Assembly (NCBI GenBank): GCA_028554755.1 | Contig: JAPTOF010000007.1 | Span: forward strand, 3,318,001 to 3,382,000 | DNA: 64,000 nt | Direction: 5' to 3' | Source of the DNA: Cordia subcordata | Taxonomy: Eukaryota > Streptophyta > Magnoliopsida > Boraginales > Cordiaceae | Shown here: piece by piece, positions 48,001 to 59,700 of the stretch | How the letters are laid out: each line of letters begins with the position of its first letter | Numbering within the stretch: position 1 is the first letter of the stretch | The notes under the pieces: generated by a model | The model's database searches: none | What the model was told of the DNA's origin: nothing | The model's input: only the letters and a program-made list of their open reading frames with translations | Made by a program: the position numbers and the translations under genes

Positions 48001-50704
48001 TGTGTTTTGTTGTTCTACTAGGTTATCTTTACTTGTTATTGCCTTCATATTCTATGTATTTGTTGGGTTATGGCTCAAAGTCCAATTCCATACAAATTAG
48101 AAAATAGTTTTAATGAAAATTAAAATTCTAGTTATGGTAAGATTTTTAATTATGGTAGGATTGATAGATGAGGAAATCTTTTGTCTCGGAGGACAAGGAA
48201 ATCTCCTCTATAAATAGGACTCTTGAATTAATTGTATAAAAGTGTGCCTTAGGACCACACCTCATGGAGGGTATGGGTGAGAGAGAGAGCTTGAGAGCAT
48301 TAAGAGTATCTTATATTCGTTCTAGTCCTGTTGAGGATAGAACCATGATAAGAATTATGTGGAGGAGGGTTTAGACTTTTCTGTCCGTGCAAAAAGTTAT
48401 CACCTGAGTTAGGATGAGAGAGAGAGCCTGAGAGCATCAAGAGTATCTTATATTCGTTCTAGTCCTGTTGAGGATAGGACCATTATAAGAACTCTGTGGG
48501 GGAGGGTTTAGACTTTTCTATCCGTGCAAAAAGTCATCACCTGAGTTGTAACCATTATTATTGAATAGTGGAATTTATCCCAGAGGGGATCGTGGACGTA
48601 GACAGAGGGCCGAACCACGTTTAATAGTGCGTATTCTTTTCTCGTTACTCGTGTTTTAATTCCGTTCGTGAGTGTGTGTTATGCGTCCTAATTTCCCAAC
48701 AGTATCTATCTGAACGATCCTTCCAACAATATTTGAATCAAATCATTGCGCTAATGTTTGTCGTAATATTAGGCCTTCTTCAAGGAGCATCCTCAGTATG
48801 CGAAGAATGACTTCTACATCACTGGAGAATCATATGCTGGGCACTATATCCCTGCATTTGCTGCTCAAGTTCATCAGGGTAACAAAAATAAAGAGGGAAT
48901 CCATATAAACCTCAAGGTCTGTCTCAGAGCCCTTTCTAGTCCCATATATTTTTTCAAATACTTATGTATTTTTAGTCCAAAAAATAACGTTAATATCTCG
49001 ATTTTTGTGAAATTATGTGTTAGAACACCACTAAGAAAAAGTTATAGATCCAACCCTGTTACCGTTTTCAGCTTGTGTTTTTAATTTGGCTTGCCTCATT
49101 TCATTACTTGATGATGGAGCAGGGTTTCGCCATTGGTAATGGACTGACTAATCCAGAAATCCAGTACAAAGCATACACGGATTATGCGTTGAACATGGGA
49201 TTGATCAAACAATCTGACTACAACAGCATGAGCAAATTGGTTGCAAGATGTGAACAGGCGGTAAAACTTTGTGGTAATACTTTAACCCGGATCTCATACC
49301 TATGAACCACCCAACTCCTCCTCTAGAACTTAGGAGTAACTCAAGTGGTTGAAATTACTCTCTTTAGCAGACTAAATCAACAGGAGTTTGACTAGAATTT
49401 CTTGCGATGATTCACATGGCAGATACCTATGGTAGAACCTCATGTATGGCTGCTTTTCTTGCCTGCAACAGCATATTCAACAAGATAATGCAGATTGCTG
49501 GAGACAAAAACGTAAGAAACTTGTGTTTTCTTCATTATATACGTACCATATAAGAGCTTACCTTATGAAAGCCATATCAGATTTGTCATGCCTTTGGCTG
49601 CAGTATTATGACATCAGGAAGATATGTGAAGGTGACCTGTGCTATGATTTCTCAAATGCTGAGAACTTCCTGAATCAGAAATCAGTTAAAGAAGCTCTTG
49701 GTGTTGGAGACATAGACTTTGTTTCATGTAGTTCTAAAGTGTACGAGGCAATGGTAATGGATTGGATGAGGAATCTTGAAGTTGGTATTCCTGCACTCCT
49801 GGAAGATGGCATCAAGTTGCTTGTCTATGCAGGGGAGTATGATCTCATCTGCAACTGGCTTGGTAAGCATATTAGATATCAAGAAACCGAATTAGTCTCG
49901 GAATCTTTCACCTCTTTACGATGCTTAAGCCAAACCCACCTTGTGCGATAAAAGCTCGGGTTTGGAGGCAATAACTAAAATGACTTCTTTTGTATATTAT
50001 CCATCACGATGACACTCATTTGAAACAAGAGAGTAAAATAGTCAATTTCTTCAAAATCGTGTTTTCAAAAACACGATTTTGAGGTGGATCACTTGACTGA
50101 CATGGTAGACTTATGTTACATAAAAATCGTGTCGTCAAGACAAACTCACAATGTCACCTTTTTTTTTAATTTTTTCCCTAAAATCATCAATTCAAGGCAC
50201 GATTTCATCGTGGTTTGACATTGCCACGTTAGCAAGTGCTCATTTCCTCATGACTTGACGTGGCAGCTCCAAAATCATGGATTTAGAAACACGATTTTTC
50301 CTCATTACTTGGCAAAAATCATTATTTCAGGATATGATTTTAATAAACAACCCATTTAACTAATTAACTCGTTGGTTTGATCTAGTTCGGTTTTACTTTG
50401 CAATGCTTTAATTCTACCTCAATCATAATGCACCTTGACTTGGACAGGGAACTCAAGATGGGTTCATGCAATGGAATGGTCTGGTCAGAAAGCATTTGCA
50501 GCAGCACCCTCCAATGTGTTCTCTGTGGATGGCCAGGAGGCAGGGGAGCAGAAGGGCCATGGCCCTCTCACCTTTGTGAAGGTTCATGATGCTGGACATA
50601 TGGTTCCAATGGATCAACCAAAAGCATCACTAGAAATGCTAAGAAGATGGATGCATGGAGAAGTTCCGAAAACAGAAAAGAAGGATCAGCTCAGTCCCAT
50701 GTGA
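45088..50704 (+). CDS. SCPL48: serine carboxypeptidase, SCPL48 type (family S10)
   Basis: Eight exons: 45088-45428, 46535-46703, 47301-47420, 48773-48916, 49123-49273, 49423-49511, 49604-49862 and 50448-50704. All joins are in phase, giving 509 aa, close to Arabidopsis SCPL48. An N-terminal signal peptide (about residues 1-24) sends it to the secretory path or vacuole, and a propeptide follows. The alpha/beta-hydrolase catalytic triad is complete: S230 in [11 protein letters not shown]418 in GEYDLICNW and H475 in [11 protein letters not shown]. The substrate-carboxylate site [10 protein letters not shown] is on exon 2. The family is carboxypeptidase Y/III-like, removing C-terminal residues from peptides at acid pH, and the SCPL47-49 group is distinct from the acyltransferase SCPLs. 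Exon 6 (89 bp, [12 protein letters not shown]) was too short for a simple open-frame scan. Intron 3 carries a solo LTR and intron 5 a SINE fragment. It converges with SAMS 510 bp away. Confidence 0.95.
45706..45825. mobile_element. Tourist-like MITE, family A copy 2, in SCPL intron 1
   Basis: Terminal inverted repeat GAGGGTGTTTGACTTTGC versus GGGGTGTTTGGCTTTGC (reverse complement of the right end), flanked by CTA at 45703-45705 and 45826-45828. The interior (GCTTATAAGTACTTAAATAA, ATTTATAAGCACCC) matches the copy at 11384-11489. Confidence 0.78.
46787..47100. mobile_element. MITE-like repeat in SCPL intron 2
   Basis: The left edge AATCCCTAAACTATATTAC and following AGTCCTTGAACTAT pair with the right edge (reverse complement ATGGTCCTTGCGACAATTTA and TTCTTGGACTATC). 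This GTCC(C/T)TRAACTAT pattern is a common plant MITE signature. Ends are approximate; no target-site duplication was fixed. Confidence 0.45.
48061..48701 (+). mobile_element. solo copia LTR in SCPL intron 3
   Basis: It begins TGTTGGG and ends CCCAACA, a perfect short inverted repeat of the TG...CA type, 641 bp long. The flanks GTATT (48056-48060) and GTATC (48702-48706) match at 4 of 5 positions. It contains a TATA-like CTATAAATAGGAC near 48209 and the U5-like GTGGACGTAGACAGAG and GCCGAACCACGTTTAATAG typical of copia LTRs. No internal coding region remains. A 137-bp unit is duplicated inside (48278-48414, 48415-48549). The exon 4 acceptor lies 70 bases beyond its end. Confidence 0.85.
49331..49415 (+). 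mobile_element. SINE fragment in SCPL intron 5
   Basis: TTAGGAGTAACTCAAGTGG and TTGAAATTACT match the A-box region of the SINE at 1482-1669. The B-box region is eroded and no A tail is present. It ends just before the exon 6 acceptor. Confidence 0.5.
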
Positions 50705-51214
50705 TTTCCCCAAAATAACTAGCCAATCCAGTTTTTCTTCACCTTTCAAATGTTTGCAGTTACATGAACGCGTCCAAATGAATGTATCCTTCTATCTCAT
50801 GTATATACTTAAAGACTATCAATGAAAATCGAAACTGTCTTCGCGAACAATTACTACCATAAAACCATTGCTCATAAGTTAACATTCATTCTGCAATTAT
50901 TGATCAAGTACATTGCAAGGACCAAAATTTACCTAAGCAATATGAGCAGGAGTTGAAGATAAAACAAGTAAAGACCTGATGCAAATCTGCAATTTGCATT
51001 TTACCCAGAAATCAAGATATTTAATCTAACATGTCTTTCTAACCTTTGGCTGCGCTTCTTCTGATGATCCGATCTTGCAGCCATATCTGTCTAAGTTTGA
51101 GAGTATATACCTCACTCTCATTTATGAAGTTGAGTCATAATCTTCTCACAAGATACAACATAGATAATATGAAAATTATCAGTGAGAAAAGTGATGCGTT
51201 GAAGTCCACACCGT
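50705..51214. other. 3' flanks of SCPL and SAMS (convergent)
   Basis: A 510-bp spacer between two stop codons that must hold both 3' UTRs and terminators. No canonical AATAAA stands out on either strand that I could assign with confidence. Confidence 0.5.
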
Positions 51215-52411
51215 CTAGGAAGACTTATGCTCGAGGTGCTTCACAGTTTCCCAGGTGAAATCTGGGTCATTGCGGCCAAAATGCCCGTACGCTGCAGTCT
51301 TCTGATACCTGAAGTTGCCACCTCTTGCAAGGTCAAGATTGGTTGCTATCATTCCAGGCCTGAAATCAAAATTCTGATTGATTAGAGCAAGTATCTCATG
51401 GTCTGATATCTTCCCTGTTCCATATGCATCTACAAACACAGATAGTGGTTCTGGTACACCAATAGCATAAGACACTTGCACTATACAACGTCTGGCAAGC
51501 CCAGAGGCTACCACACTCTTTGCAGCCTGCCTAGCTATGTACGCACCGCTGCGATCAACCTTGGTAGGGTCCTTTCCAGAAAAGGCACCGCCTCCGTGGG
51601 CACCCCACCCACCATAAGTATCAATAATTATCTTCCTTCCGGTGAGCCCTGCATCGCCATGAGGCCCACCAATGACAAATCTACCAGATGGATTGAGATG
51701 AAAGATTGTCTTGTCGTCAAGATACTTGGAAGGGATGACTGGCTTGACTACATGTTCCATCAAGTCTTCGGCTATCTCCCCGTTAGTCACCGTCTCGTCA
51801 TGCTGAGTTGAAATGAGCACGGTGTGAACCCTGATTGGAATCATGGCTCCACCTTCATTCAGATACTCAACAGTTACTTGGGTCTTACCATCCGGCCTCA
51901 TCCAGGGGCAAGTTCCATTTTTTCTTACCTCAGCTAGTTTGGCACCAAGTTTAGTTGCAAGTACATGAGTCAACGGCATCAGTTCAGGAGTCTCATCTGT
52001 CGCATACCCAAACATGTGGCCTTGGTCTCCAGCTCCCATCTCCTCAGGGTTTTTGGTAAAATGACCATGAACACTTTGGGCAATTTCAGGGCTTTGCTCT
52101 TCAATATAGACGAGCACCTTGCAGCTATCAGAATCCAGACCAATCTCAGGTGATACAAATCCAATACCTCTGCAAGTGTCACGTACAATCTTCTCATAGT
52201 CCACCTTGGCCTTGGTGGTGATCTCCCCAAAGACCATAACAAAATCTGTTTTAGCACATGTCTCACAGGCAACTCTACTTTCGGGATCCTGCTCTAGGCA
52301 AGCATCTAATATAGCATCAGATATTTGGTCGCAGAGCTTGTCAGGGTGGCCTTCATTAACAGATTCAGAAGTAAATAGAAAAGTTTCCATCTCAGGGCTT
52401 AAAGTCTCCAT
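51215..52411 (-). CDS. SAMS: S-adenosylmethionine synthetase (methionine adenosyltransferase)
   Basis: A single uninterrupted coding exon of 398 codons, the usual plant SAMS coding layout. It makes SAM, pyrophosphate and phosphate from methionine and ATP, as a dimer or tetramer, mostly in the cytosol. Signatures: [10 protein letters not shown] (20-29, ATP/catalytic His), [12 protein letters not shown] (126-137, first MAT signature) and [14 protein letters not shown] (around 280, phosphate-binding second signature); [14 protein letters not shown] lies near the C-terminus. The start at 52411 adds seven residues (METLSPE) before the [10 protein letters not shown] that most plant SAMS begin with at 52390. 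Either ATG could be used; 52411 follows a splice-acceptor-like CTGTAG (52425-52426) by only 13 nt, which suggests a 5' UTR intron as in many plant SAMS genes. The tail HLEHKSS is shorter and unlike the common KPLK endings. Confidence 0.97.
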   Translation of the reverse strand: METLSPEMETFLFTSESVNEGHPDKLCDQISDAILDACLEQDPESRVACETCAKTDFVMVFGEITTKAKVDYEKIVRDTCRGIGFVSPEIGLDSDSCKVLVYIEEQSPEIAQSVHGHFTKNPEEMGAGDQGHMFGYATDETPELMPLTHVLATKLGAKLAEVRKNGTCPWMRPDGKTQVTVEYLNEGGAMIPIRVHTVLISTQHDETVTNGEIAEDLMEHVVKPVIPSKYLDDKTIFHLNPSGRFVIGGPHGDAGLTGRKIIIDTYGGWGAHGGGAFSGKDPTKVDRSGAYIARQAAKSVVASGLARRCIVQVSYAIGVPEPLSVFVDAYGTGKISDHEILALINQNFDFRPGMIATNLDLARGGNFRYQKTAAYGHFGRNDPDFTWETVKHLEHKSS

Positions 52412-52423
52412 CCCAAGGATAAT

Positions 52424-53520
52424 CCTACAGTTTTAGAGGAGAGAAAAAAGCCCATCAGTTCCTTTAAGCATCACATGCCTGAACAATATGCAGCACTCCA
52501 TGCCAAATTCTCATATCACCTAACCAATCTAAGTTTAAGGTACTAGACCAAAGCCAGAGAATGTAATTTACAATCGTCTACTATTATATTAGAACCAAGG
52601 AGCAGTAAAGAGTTAAAAAACACATACAGTGAAAGGGAAAAATTGAAGAAATTGTGGATAGAATCACATCCTGACCTTGTCTATAAACCATCCAACACAT
52701 CCAAAATACAAAATAATAATTTATGACCCGAGGAGGAGTAAGTTACATGAATCGTATTGACTAATTTCCAATAACTCCTATATTAAAGTACTAAATTAGT
52801 CATTTTAAATTCCTTTGCTAATTAAAGATCTAATATGAAACTTCTTCATTTATTCTGCTTCTGCTTTTGTCCTCTATAAGATACAATGCAGTCCTGTTCA
52901 ATAGTTTCAATATCATAAGAACACAAATTTGCACAATGTTAACACAGAAAAAAATATTTCCCAGTTTGACAACTAAACACCAGAAACTATTTCGGACAGA
53001 AATTTATTGGAACACCCCAGCCCACCCAACCCCCAACCCCCAAAAACAAGTTATTTACCTGCAAACAAATGGACACTTACTTGCAAACTACATGTAACAA
53101 GAAATGAAACAGAAATACTACCCCATGCATCACTTTTTTCTTTTAAAGAAATTAAACAGAAGTTGATTCTTTAATAAAAGTTCAAGAATTATACACTAGT
53201 CTCAGTACTATTTCCAGCTCATTTATTATGCATAATTACCACGTAGTAAACTTTTAGATGAAGTGATCAACAATCACCATGCATTAACTATCAGCTCAGA
53301 GAACAAAAAGGAACAAATTAAAAAGGGTGAAAGAAAAGAAACAAGAACATGTAATATTAAATAATTAAACAACAAATATAAGGAAGACTTGTATTAAAAG
53401 GTAGAGCGAAAGGTGATATTCTATTGCACACCTCTATTTGAGCAGGAAAATATATACTACAAAGTAATGCTGGAGAGTGTGAAGCTGGGGTATCTCTGCA
53501 GCAAGGTGTAATGGAGAATA
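52424..53520 (-). promoter_or_regulatory. inferred SAMS 5' leader with intron
   Basis: On the minus strand a pyrimidine-rich tract (CTTTTTTCTCTCCTCT) followed by CTGTAG sits 13 nt before the ATG, a good 3' splice site. The donor and first leader exon are not certain; candidates lie at about 53400-53500, where CT-rich, A-poor sequence resembles a 5' UTR. About 52430-53400 has no gene on either strand. Confidence 0.45.
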
Positions 53521-53642
53521 GAGAGAACATAATACAGCAGTGTTGGGTTTTGGGGTTTGGGGGGCGGGGGGGAGTGCGGGGTTTGGAAGGGAAATTTACT
53601 TCACCGTCTTGTGTTGGGTTGGGTGGCACGGTAGGGGAATGA

Positions 53643-54075
53643 TCTCCGGGCACGTAAGCGTGCTTCTGGAAAGTTGTACTTCGCTTTTGGAGTTATCCTC
53701 CGAGTCCACTCGCGTACAGCAAAATTTTGTTTCAAGGCATGTAAACTTGCTTCTATAATATTGTACCCTAGGTTTTGGGGTCATTGTCACGTCTCGTCAT
53801 ATACAGTATAATTTATCTTAAGTATATAAGATTTTTTAAGAAAAATTGTACTTTGGCTTTTGGCGATATCACTACGCCTCCTCACATACAGTACGTGACT
53901 TGTCTCCCGGCACGTAAGCCTTCTTTTAAAAAATTGTATGTTTGTTTTTAAAGTTACCACTACGTCTTTTCACATACAGTGCGATTTGTCTCTAGATACA
54001 TAAATTTGCTTTAGAAAATTTGTACTTTGGCTTTTGGAGTTATCGCCAAACCTCCTCACGCATAGTGTTATTTGT
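53643..54075. repeat. five-unit ~87-bp minisatellite upstream of SAMS
   Basis: Units start near 53643, 53730, 53816, 53903 and 53989. Shared words are GGCACGTAAG, TTGTACTTTGGCTTTTGG, AGTTATC, CCTCCTCACATACAGTG and ATTTGTCTC. Units differ by about 15-30%, so the array is old. It lies about 1.2-1.7 kb upstream of the SAMS start codon and about 1.4 kb before the methyltransferase leader. Confidence 0.85.
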
Positions 54076-55440
54076 CGTGCTTGTATGTAAATCATTTAAT
54101 ATTTTTTAAATGAGTAACAATTTTCATCGAAAAATTTATAAAAACATTTAATTATATTTATTTATTGCATTTAATAGAACCCATCTTTTTTTTTTCTTTT
54201 TCTTTTTTGGGTAAGTACACATTCTAAAATCAAAATGTGAATAGGTACTTGTTAAGTTTAACAATTTTAAACTTTAAATTTATGGTAAAAGTATAATAAA
54301 AAGTTTTTAGAATTTTAACTTGATATAAATTTTTACGACATGCACTAGGGTGTATCTTTTTTAGTTTTATGTGATTTGTACAATTAATTATTTTTTTCTT
54401 ATAAAATGTGTCACATTAATAGTTAAAGAATATACTTACGCATTGTCTTGAACATGATCTTTTTATTATTATAATGAGAATAACATAGAAAGTTCTTATT
54501 TTTCAAGCAGGTTGAAGGACTACAAATGTTTCTTCCTGAATAAGAAACTTAAAATTAAGAAAATCACTATTACAAATTTTAAGGTTATATTTCTCATTTG
54601 TCTGATGGCATAAGAGCTTATCATAAGATTAGATGTCAAAGAATAATTATTTGAAGATCTCCTTCTTTTATCTTTTTTCTTTCTTCATTTAACATTCACT
54701 CCACTGTGTGATCCAATAAATAAATGAATCAAATTTTCACCTCATTTGTGATTCACCAAATAGATATTTTCAAATATGCAAAATTCTAAATTAAGATGTT
54801 TTAATATCTAAAAATTCCTTGACAGATAAAATTTTCTTCTACTACAACAAATTCAAAGTGAGGAAAACAAAAAAGAAACGAATAAGGAGTTTAACTCTTC
54901 AAGGTCCCTCAAAGCCCAAAGGAAAAACAATTAAGTTACTTAAACGTTGTTAAATACGGCTAAAAACTCTTTAAGGTCCCTTTGATACATAAATTACTCT
55001 AATAGTCCTTTATCTTTAAAAAAAATGACGTGTTGGCATTTTTATCTTTTTAATTAAACCTTTTAGTCCTTTATTTTTAACTATGTGGCCGTTATTAGTC
55101 TATTTTCAAATTTTCCGTCCAATTTTAGCCGTTATCCTTGTGTGTTATGCGTGTGTGATGCATTGAATAACGTCAAAAATTAAACAAAAATTCAAAACTA
55201 GATTGACGGTAGCAACAAAGTCAACACTAAAGAACTAAAATGTTCAATTAAAAAATAAAGGATTAGTGCGTTATTTGGATAAAAGATAAAAGGATTGCAG
55301 GAGTAATATTTTTAAAGGGCCCTTTTCAAAGTTTTTTCTTTTTTCTTTCTCCTCCCCTTCTTTCACAATTTCTTCCCCACCCCCGCGAAAGTCAATTTGC
55401 ATTGATAAGTCCCTAATATGTTTATAGTTTATACATACAC
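54076..55440. other. SAMS-methyltransferase intergenic remainder
   Basis: No gene. 54940-55270 holds a dispersed repeat with TAGTCCTTTATTTTTAAC and TAGTCTATTTTCAAATTTTC words related to 15260-15600 and possibly to the MITE in SCPL intron 2. Confidence 0.45.
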
Positions 55441-55444
55441 ACAC

Positions 55445-56735
55445 AATATAAGCCCCTGTATTCATCTGTTTACACTCTGCACTTCAACACAACTGCAGTG
55501 AAGGCATAAATCTCCACCAGGTGAGCTACATAATACTTTATCTAAATTCCTCTTTAAGTTAAAAAATTTCCCATTTTTCACAGTTTAATTTGATGCTTTA
55601 TGATAAAATCTTGGAAAATAAAGCGAGAAAATGAAAAAGAGAAAAAGTTTGAGTCTTTCTGTTAATATCTTTATTTTCCAACAAATTCCCATTCCATTAA
55701 AACAAATATTTTTCATTTTTAGTGCTGAAAGATTGTATATTTTCATTTATGAGACAGCCTCGTGTATGAATATGTGGTATCTACACGTTGGTTGGAAACA
55801 TGATACAAGGGTGCATTTATAAGTATAGTGTTATGGTTTCAGATAATAAGTTTATTTAATTTTGAGCTTGTGAATTCGAGGCCTGAGATAGTCCAAAAAA
55901 ATATACAATACTAGTCTCACTAGCGAACTCAGATTCTAGACTAATCGTGATAGATCATCAATGGCCTTTCTTAGAAACCACATATATGATCAAATAAATG
56001 AAAAACTTAGCGATTCAGTTGAAACAAAATTTCACTTTGTTGGGGTTGTTTACAAGTTGATACGAAAAAGATTCCATCTTTAACAAGGCAACTTTGTGAA
56101 TAACTTTTTAGTGCCATTCTGTAATTGTTGTTTATTGAAGATTGAATGATCAAATTTATAAGAATGCTGCTATCCTATCCCTTTTTAATTGTTGAATATG
56201 TGTAATATTTAATAGTGGTGTGTGTCGTTTAGTCTCTCTTGGTTTATAGTAGGATGTTATTCTGATAAAATCTTTTACATGTGAGAATGATTTTCAGTTG
56301 CATCCATGTCCAATATGCTCCAGCAAATAATGTATTCGCGCATAACTGTGCAGTTGAAGTTATAAAAGAACTCGGTGAGCATAAGCTATTGATACACACT
56401 AATCACTAGCCTATTTAAGTTAACTGAAGGGCCAGCATAGAGGGATAATGTGTGTGAGCTTGTGTGTGTATATACGGCCAGAGAAACATACTAGTAGACA
56501 TAATCAGTTATCTTGATTTCTGTTTCTTTTTCAAGACATTATGATGAAATACTCTACACACAGAGAAAGGAACGTAGCTAATGCTTATATGGGAGTAGCA
56601 TGTTAACTGGTCTTACAACCGACAGAGATGAATAAATTATTAATTTGTAAAATTTTGTTTTGCCTCTGTAGTTGGCTTCGAAGGATATCTATAAGAAGGT
56701 CAAAGAAAGAAAGGCGTCACTCTGGGATACAGTTT
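55445..56735 (+). promoter_or_regulatory. inferred core promoter and spliced 5' UTR of the methyltransferase
   Basis: A TATA-like ATATAAGC at 55445-55452 is followed by a leader ending CTCCACCAG at 55520 and a canonical donor GTGAGC. An acceptor TGCCTCTGTAG ends at 56671, and the exon from 56672 contains the ATG at 56736. This would be a 1151-bp 5' UTR intron. It is inferred from splice signals only. Confidence 0.42.
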
Positions 56736-59700
56736 ATGGAGCCTGACAGGTATTTTGTTTCACTAAACAGAAGCACAGAACCTTCTCATTCTTTCTATTT
56801 GATCTTCTATGTTTCCCAAGTATAACATCTTTGGCTTGTCATCCATATTAATGGACTTAAGTTTAGTTCTTGACCTCCATTTGAGTTGGACAATGCACAA
56901 GTCTTTCTATCCAGATTTCAGCATTTAGGTTGTTTACCACAATCTATCTTCTGGGTATGAGGAGAATTATTTCAGTATCTTTACCTCTTCTGATCACTTT
57001 CGGAAGTAATATCTGACTTTTTTTGAATTATTCTCAAGAAAAAGGCCTATAGCTGCCATATGTAACTTTGATCACAATAGGAAGAACTTGGACATTGCAA
57101 TGTATAGGCTGGAAATCTTACTGTTGTTAGTTTCTACAAGGTGCTCTATTAAGTTAATGAATCCATGTAATTATGTATTCATGTTAGATATGCCTTTTCC
57201 AGTCTTCTCTCTTTCCTGCTCTCTTTCTTCTGTCTTTACCTCCTAGTTTTTATAAAAGGATTGTTAATTTCCACAAGAATTGTTGAAAATCAACAAAAGA
57301 AGGTCCATATTCCATGTAGGCAAAGATTTCAAGACTTGGTAAAGTGTTATCCAAGCTAGATTCTCTTTGTGAGGTGCTTTGAGTTAGAAGCCTTTGCTTA
57401 CTTCCATTTTCTGCAATTGTTTCCTTTAATTTGGATAAAAAGTAGAGACAGAGAAATCAATGTTCTGAACTGGATTTGTTTGGAAAGGTCCTTTATCTCA
57501 TGGTAGCCTGCTCTATTCATGTCTTGAAGCTGGGGTAGCTGGAATTGCTTGTGTTCGACACAAAGAATCACCTTTGCCCATATTGCTTTCATTGCCAGGC
57601 CCTTAAAGCTAGGGTATAAGGCAATTTTAATTCTAGCCCGAGCCTCTTATTGTGCCTAAGGGGATAGTCCAGGGACATACTCCTGAGTCTAGATAATATG
57701 TCCTTGATGTCTGTGAAAATAGTTGTAATCTACTGTAGATTTGCATTCTCATGGGCAGGAAATTTCTTGCAAATGTTTAGGTTAAATGGCCTTTCAGATG
57801 GTACTTTCCGACAACATTTACATAAAATATATAAGATTCTTTCTCTCTTTAACCACCTTTCAGCGTGTCAAGCACTTTGAGACAGCTATGAAGTTTTCTT
57901 GTTTTTATATTTTTCCTATAGCAATAATATGGTATTCTTTGTAGTTTGGTATGTAAATAACTATTTTGAGTTCATGAATGTGATGTTTACATATATCCAT
58001 TATTACTGTGCCTCGTATGGTAAAAGAAGGCCTTGATGCTCTCCATGATATTGTTATCATAATGAGTCTCAGAGTATTCCAAGTTATGAAGTATGTCTAT
58101 TGAATATGCTCGACTGGTTCTGAAGGAAACATCTTACTGGTTTATTTTCTACCACAGATTAAATTCTCCAAATACTTCAGCTATTATATTTGAGGTCCTA
58201 GGCCATCAACTTCAATTTTCTCAGGTATTCAGCATTTTGATAAATGCATGGCTTTTCTTATTTTGGTTGAAATTCCACAAAAAAAATACCAATTGCAGTT
58301 CTGCAGTCAAATATTTGAGCATATGCAGTCTGTGGCAGCCTTATTATTGCAGTCGGTTCCCCTTTGTTGTTCGCACTGGACCATATATTTTGGTCCAAAA
58401 CCTTTGACAGCAGTTGGTTTCTAGAAGACCTTGATGATATAGTCCTTGTTTAGAGGATCTGCTTTCTCTATAATTTCTTCTCATGGAGTTGGCTGTTATT
58501 AAGATTTTCATTTAAGAGGAAAATAAGTAACATTTTACATATTAAGGGCTTGTTCAGTACCCCATTGTATTGCGGCCTACTTTGTCTGTATAATAAGTTG
58601 AAAAACTAGAATTGTTAATAATTGGAGAAAGCAGAAGCATTAAGGCAAAAAGATCAAATTGGATTTTTCCTTGTTCTTTGAAACTATTTTCTGGCTCGAC
58701 TAGTATGCTTGCCTATGAGAATCTTTTCAATTTACTTTTTTTTATCTTGAAGTGTTCATGATGGAAAATGAAATTGGAAGAATGATTTCTGCAAGTGAAC
58801 TGTCCTGAACTAGTTACCATTGTATATCTGGAATAGTTATGCTCTCTTATTGGCTTGAGTAAAGGGACCACTACTTCTGCTCTTCTGTGACTATTCATCA
58901 TTTTGTAGCTACAGACTTCTGCAAATCACCTGGCACTGTGAATTTTCTTTAGTTGCTGCCATTTTCTTTGTGGAAAATATATAAAACATAAAATATGGAA
59001 AGAAAATATGAAAGTGCTGCCCCGCAAAAAAAAATATGAAAGTGCTGAAGATAGTTGGAGCCGCCATCAACAGCGGCTCTAAAAGTGAAATACTCATAAA
59101 GACTACATTATGAATTGTTGATATATCATGAATGTAATAGAAAAGCCTATTTATATGCATGATAACTTGGTAAGCAAGACTAGAAGCCAAAATTAATAAG
59201 GTAACTAGAATTCTAAGGAAACTAAAATAATAAGGAAATAAATTTGACTAATTACCTAATCTAGACCATTGCCTAATTTAATACCATAAGATAAGGAAAT
59301 ACATTAATAACTAAAATATTCTTCAACACTCTTTAGAAGAGAAGTTCTATTTCTTTTTTGATTTTTATTAGCTGGCTGTGTTTCCCTTATCATATTTTTA
59401 GATCATCACTCACCGTGAAACTCGTTTGTGATTGTACTAGGATCCTAATTCCAAGCATCTGGGAACTACAGTTTGGGATGCTTCAATGGTGCTTGTTAAA
59501 TTCCTGGTGCTTGTCTTTCTCCGTCACTTCTTTCTTCAAACTCTAAATTGTTACTAATAAATTTATTTTAGATATTGTTACAACTATGATCCGCCCAAGA
59601 GAGCAAGATGCTTCCAAATTTTTGTTCTTTAATTTTATGGTCCTGCCTACTGATGCTCCTTATTTCCTTCTATTCATTTAGCCTTTATTTTATCATGGTT

